From: Photobacterium chitinilyticum
GTDB taxonomy: Bacteria > Pseudomonadota > Gammaproteobacteria > Enterobacterales > Vibrionaceae
Length of the DNA: 64,000 nucleotides
Direction of reading: 5' to 3'
NCBI RefSeq assembly: GCF_004104355.1
Contig: NZ_RJLM01000006.1
Span: 62,001 to 126,000 of the forward strand
A program made the translations under genes and the position numbers. Of this stretch, positions 62,093 through 64,000 are shown piece by piece. Each line of letters begins with the position of its first letter. The first letter of the stretch is position 1. Under the pieces are notes generated by a model. That model saw only the letters and a program-made list of their open reading frames with translations, did no database searches and was not told the origin of the DNA.

Positions 62093-62647
62093 GTGAAACG
62101 TTACCTGTTATTGATTATCTCGCTGCTTACCATGCTGGCTGGTTGTGTCGCCTATCCGGTAACGAGAACTTACTATGAGCCGAACCCAAATGATGGTGAT
62201 CCAGCAGCAATAAGTGGTTGCGGTTATCATACAACGAAGAATGATTCGTTGGAGCGCGTTATTGACGGTGCAACCATTCATGTTATGCCTGAGTATGTCG
62301 ACGGTGAGGATCTGAAGGTAACAATCTCAATAAAAAATGAATTTGAATATGTCGATGTTTATCCCGGAAAGATCTTTGTTAAAGATGTCGCCAGTGGAAA
62401 CAAACTGTATCCGAGCGATACCTCTGTGACGATGCAGATGCCAAGTAAGCACATGCCTTTTTATCGTCAGTGGGTTACTTTTAGCTTCCCTGTTTCAGTG
62501 AATGAACTTGACGAGCTATATATAACGATTCCTACTGGTAGTCTTGTTATTCCTAATTTATCGACGAAAAATGAGGCTAGTGCAGTCCATTTTCGATTTA
62601 ATAAAACGAAGAAAGCTGATTTTTATTATAATTCGATAAATTGCTAA
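62093..62647 (+). CDS. Putative lipoprotein, unknown function
   Basis: A 184-residue protein from a GTG at 62093, with a signal and lipobox MLAGC. The mature part has a beta-rich look (VTISIKNEFEYVDVYPGKIFV, shown as VTISIKNEFEYV and DVYPGKIFV; FSFPVSVNELDELYITIPTG) and no known motif. The GTG has no strong SD; ATG 62091 is out of frame. Confidence 0.6.
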   Translation: MKRYLLLIISLLTMLAGCVAYPVTRTYYEPNPNDGDPAAISGCGYHTTKNDSLERVIDGATIHVMPEYVDGEDLKVTISIKNEFEYVDVYPGKIFVKDVASGNKLYPSDTSVTMQMPSKHMPFYRQWVTFSFPVSVNELDELYITIPTGSLVIPNLSTKNEASAVHFRFNKTKKADFYYNSINC

Positions 62648-62683
62648 TCATGATTGCTCACTTGGCTATCCATGGAGGAAGCT

Positions 62684-63009
62684 ATGTCAGATAAAAACTA
62701 TCGCATACAGGTGATGATGCCAAAGCAGCTTGAGCTTTCAATTAAGTGGGCCGTTCAGGCTATAAGGTTGGGCCACTGTTTGCTGATAGTGCTGAATTGG
62801 CAGAATTGCTATTTCGAGCCCTTAAAGCAGAGATAAAGCCGACTGATCTTATTTACCTCAATGTACCTGAAGTCAACGGTTGTGCTGTTGCTCTTGCAGA
62901 AAAATACAATATGAATACAGTGTTTAAAACCGCACGTATGTATACGGGACAGTTTCCTGATCTTCCCTTGGATCGTACTTTTGGTGCTACCACGTTTGAA
63001 CTTGGCTGA
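62684..63009 (+). pseudogene. GNAT acetyltransferase with an internal deletion
   Basis: The start (MSDKNYRIQVMMPKQLELSI, after GGAGGAAGCT) matches the first residues of GNAT proteins of the YitH type. In another frame the C-terminal domain follows: GYKVGPLFADSAELAELLF, VNGCAVALAEKYNMNTVF, ARMYTGQFPDLPLDRTFG to FELG. The join lies in about 62755-62770. Family members have about 280 residues, so roughly 150-180 residues, including the acetyl-CoA site, are gone and the frame is shifted. Not functional. Confidence 0.75.
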
Positions 63010-63174
63010 TGGTATCAGCAGAATAGTGGTTAACTGGGTATCGTTACATATCATTTCAAATAAGCAATTCACAACAGATTCGTCATCATCCATTATGAGC
63101 TTAGTGGCTTATGTGCTGTTTCAGTAAAAAAACAGTTCACTTTCTCAATAGAAAACCGCGACGGAGCTCATATC

Positions 63175-64000
63175 ATGGTAATACAGGCAATCAAGAAACA
63201 GTTACAACACCTGCATGCTTCAGATATTAAAGGTGTTGGTCAATTAGTAACTCAAGCTACGATGAATGTGACCCGTATTGCCGAAGGCGTGCACCAGTCG
63301 GTGTGGAGCTCATTGGGTATGCCTGGCGGTAATGAGCCAGGTCGAACAAGAGGCCTTACCGGACTGGTTTACAGGAGTATCTATACTGTTACGCAGGTGG
63401 TGGGTAACGGCATTGATCTCGTACTGGAAAAACAGCAGCCTTTGCTGGAGTCTTTAGATAAAGGTAAACCTGAAACACCCGAGCGTGTTGCTGTGCTGTC
63501 GGCCCTGAATGGTGTGATGGGCGATCGTCTAGTGGCGAACAATAACCAATTTGCGATTCCGATGACATTTTATTATCAGCGGAAAGCATTGGACTGGGAG
63601 GCTTTGCCTTCTATGCCTGAAGCAACGAACAAAGTGCTGTTGATGATCCACGGCTTGTGCATGAATGATATTCAATGGTGCACCGAACATGATGATGGTG
63701 AGGTTGATCATGGTCGGTTACTGTCTTCTGCTCTTGGTTATACGCCCGTCTATTTGCGGTATAACTCCGGATTGCATATATCGGATAATGGACGGCAGTT
63801 AGCAGATCAATTAGAGCGGTTAGTCGAAAGTTGGCCGATACCGATTGAAGAAATGACAATTGTTGCCCATAGCATGGGAGGTTTACTAACACGTAGTGCA
63901 GCGTACTATGGCAAGCAACAGGCTTTGCGATGGCCGGCATTAATGAAAAGTATTGTTTTTCTGGGTACACCGCATCATGGGGCTCCATTGGAGCGCGCTG
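63175..64000 (+). CDS. Alpha/beta-hydrolase (lipase/PGAP1-like), 3' partial
   Basis: 275 residues are visible before the window ends. An N-terminal helical region of about 130 residues precedes the hydrolase core: MIHGLCMNDIQWC (oxyanion region), VAHSMGGLLTRSAAYYG with the nucleophile Ser in AHSMGG, and FLGTPHHGAPLERA. The TPHHGAP stretch is common in PGAP1-like esterases and lipases. The catalytic Asp and His lie beyond the window. The ATG has GGAG 9 bases upstream. Confidence 0.82.
   Translation, partial: MVIQAIKKQLQHLHASDIKGVGQLVTQATMNVTRIAEGVHQSVWSSLGMPGGNEPGRTRGLTGLVYRSIYTVTQVVGNGIDLVLEKQQPLLESLDKGKPETPERVAVLSALNGVMGDRLVANNNQFAIPMTFYYQRKALDWEALPSMPEATNKVLLMIHGLCMNDIQWCTEHDDGEVDHGRLLSSALGYTPVYLRYNSGLHISDNGRQLADQLERLVESWPIPIEEMTIVAHSMGGLLTRSAAYYGKQQALRWPALMKSIVFLGTPHHGAPLERA

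Noticed and set aside
1-64000. CRISPR arrays, tRNA genes, phage integrases or attachment sites around the island
   Set aside because: None recognised by eye. No regularly spaced repeats with unique spacers, no tRNA-like sequence and no integrase gene are seen at either edge.

Overview
The window looks like chromosomal DNA of a marine gammaproteobacterium, most probably of the Vibrionaceae (Photobacterium/Vibrio type). This is an inference from the gene content: a DUF2860 outer-membrane protein, an EcfP/PknT-type sigma factor and kinase pair, an IS200 element of the IS1004 type, an OmpV/MipA porin-like protein, and trxC and yqhD homologues. No rRNA, tRNA or CRISPR array was recognised.

The standout region is about 20 kb (35.3-55.1 kb). 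It encodes a complete CO-oxidising, H2-evolving energy-conserving system. On the minus strand lie cooM-cooK-cooL-cooX-cooU-cooH (a membrane-bound, group-4, proton- or ion-pumping [NiFe] hydrogenase), then cooA (haem CO sensor and activator) and hypF. On the plus strand lie hupE (metal permease-like), hypA, cooF (ferredoxin-like), cooS (Ni-CO dehydrogenase), cooC, cooT, a small protein at the usual cooJ position, and hypB-hypC-hypD-hypE. Two near-perfect CooA operators (TGTCR-N6-YGACA) precede cooM (46006-46021, probably shared with hupE) and hypA (47349-47364). The predicted flow is CO + H2O -> CO2 + 2e- (CooS) -> CooF -> CooX/CooL/CooH -> H2, coupled to ion translocation by CooM/CooK, and switched on by CO through CooA. 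A decayed IS1-family transposase sits inside the island, so the cluster may have been acquired.

Left flank. 0-5.2 kb: an RND efflux pump gene and a two-component system, with an IS200-type element inserted at the start codon of the response regulator. 5.2-8.6 kb: DUF2860 protein, an AlkC-like DNA repair gene with a damaged 3' end, a DUF1330 protein and a LysE exporter. 8.7-13.6 kb: a Ser/Thr kinase, a secreted protein, an ECF sigma factor and a lipoprotein. 14.1-21.2 kb: carbamate kinase, a lipoprotein, and a formate operon (FocA-like channel, Cys-type formate dehydrogenase, and two AsrA/AsrB-like electron-transfer subunits). 21.2-24.5 kb: a large Ig-like lipoprotein pseudogene. 25.1-35.2 kb: a LysR regulator with divergent DoxX and SDR genes, trxC, a dihaem peroxidase/FixH-like/membrane trio, an orphan dhaM, catalase and an outer-membrane protein.

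Right flank (55.4-64 kb): HAD phosphatase, OmpV/MipA, a broken EamA transporter abutting a headless Lrp/AsnC gene, a tiny zinc-ribbon protein, yqhD with an AraC-type regulator, RNase H, a lipoprotein, an internally deleted GNAT acetyltransferase, and the start of an alpha/beta hydrolase. Several flanking genes are broken by frameshift, stop or deletion, whereas every coo and hyp gene is intact.
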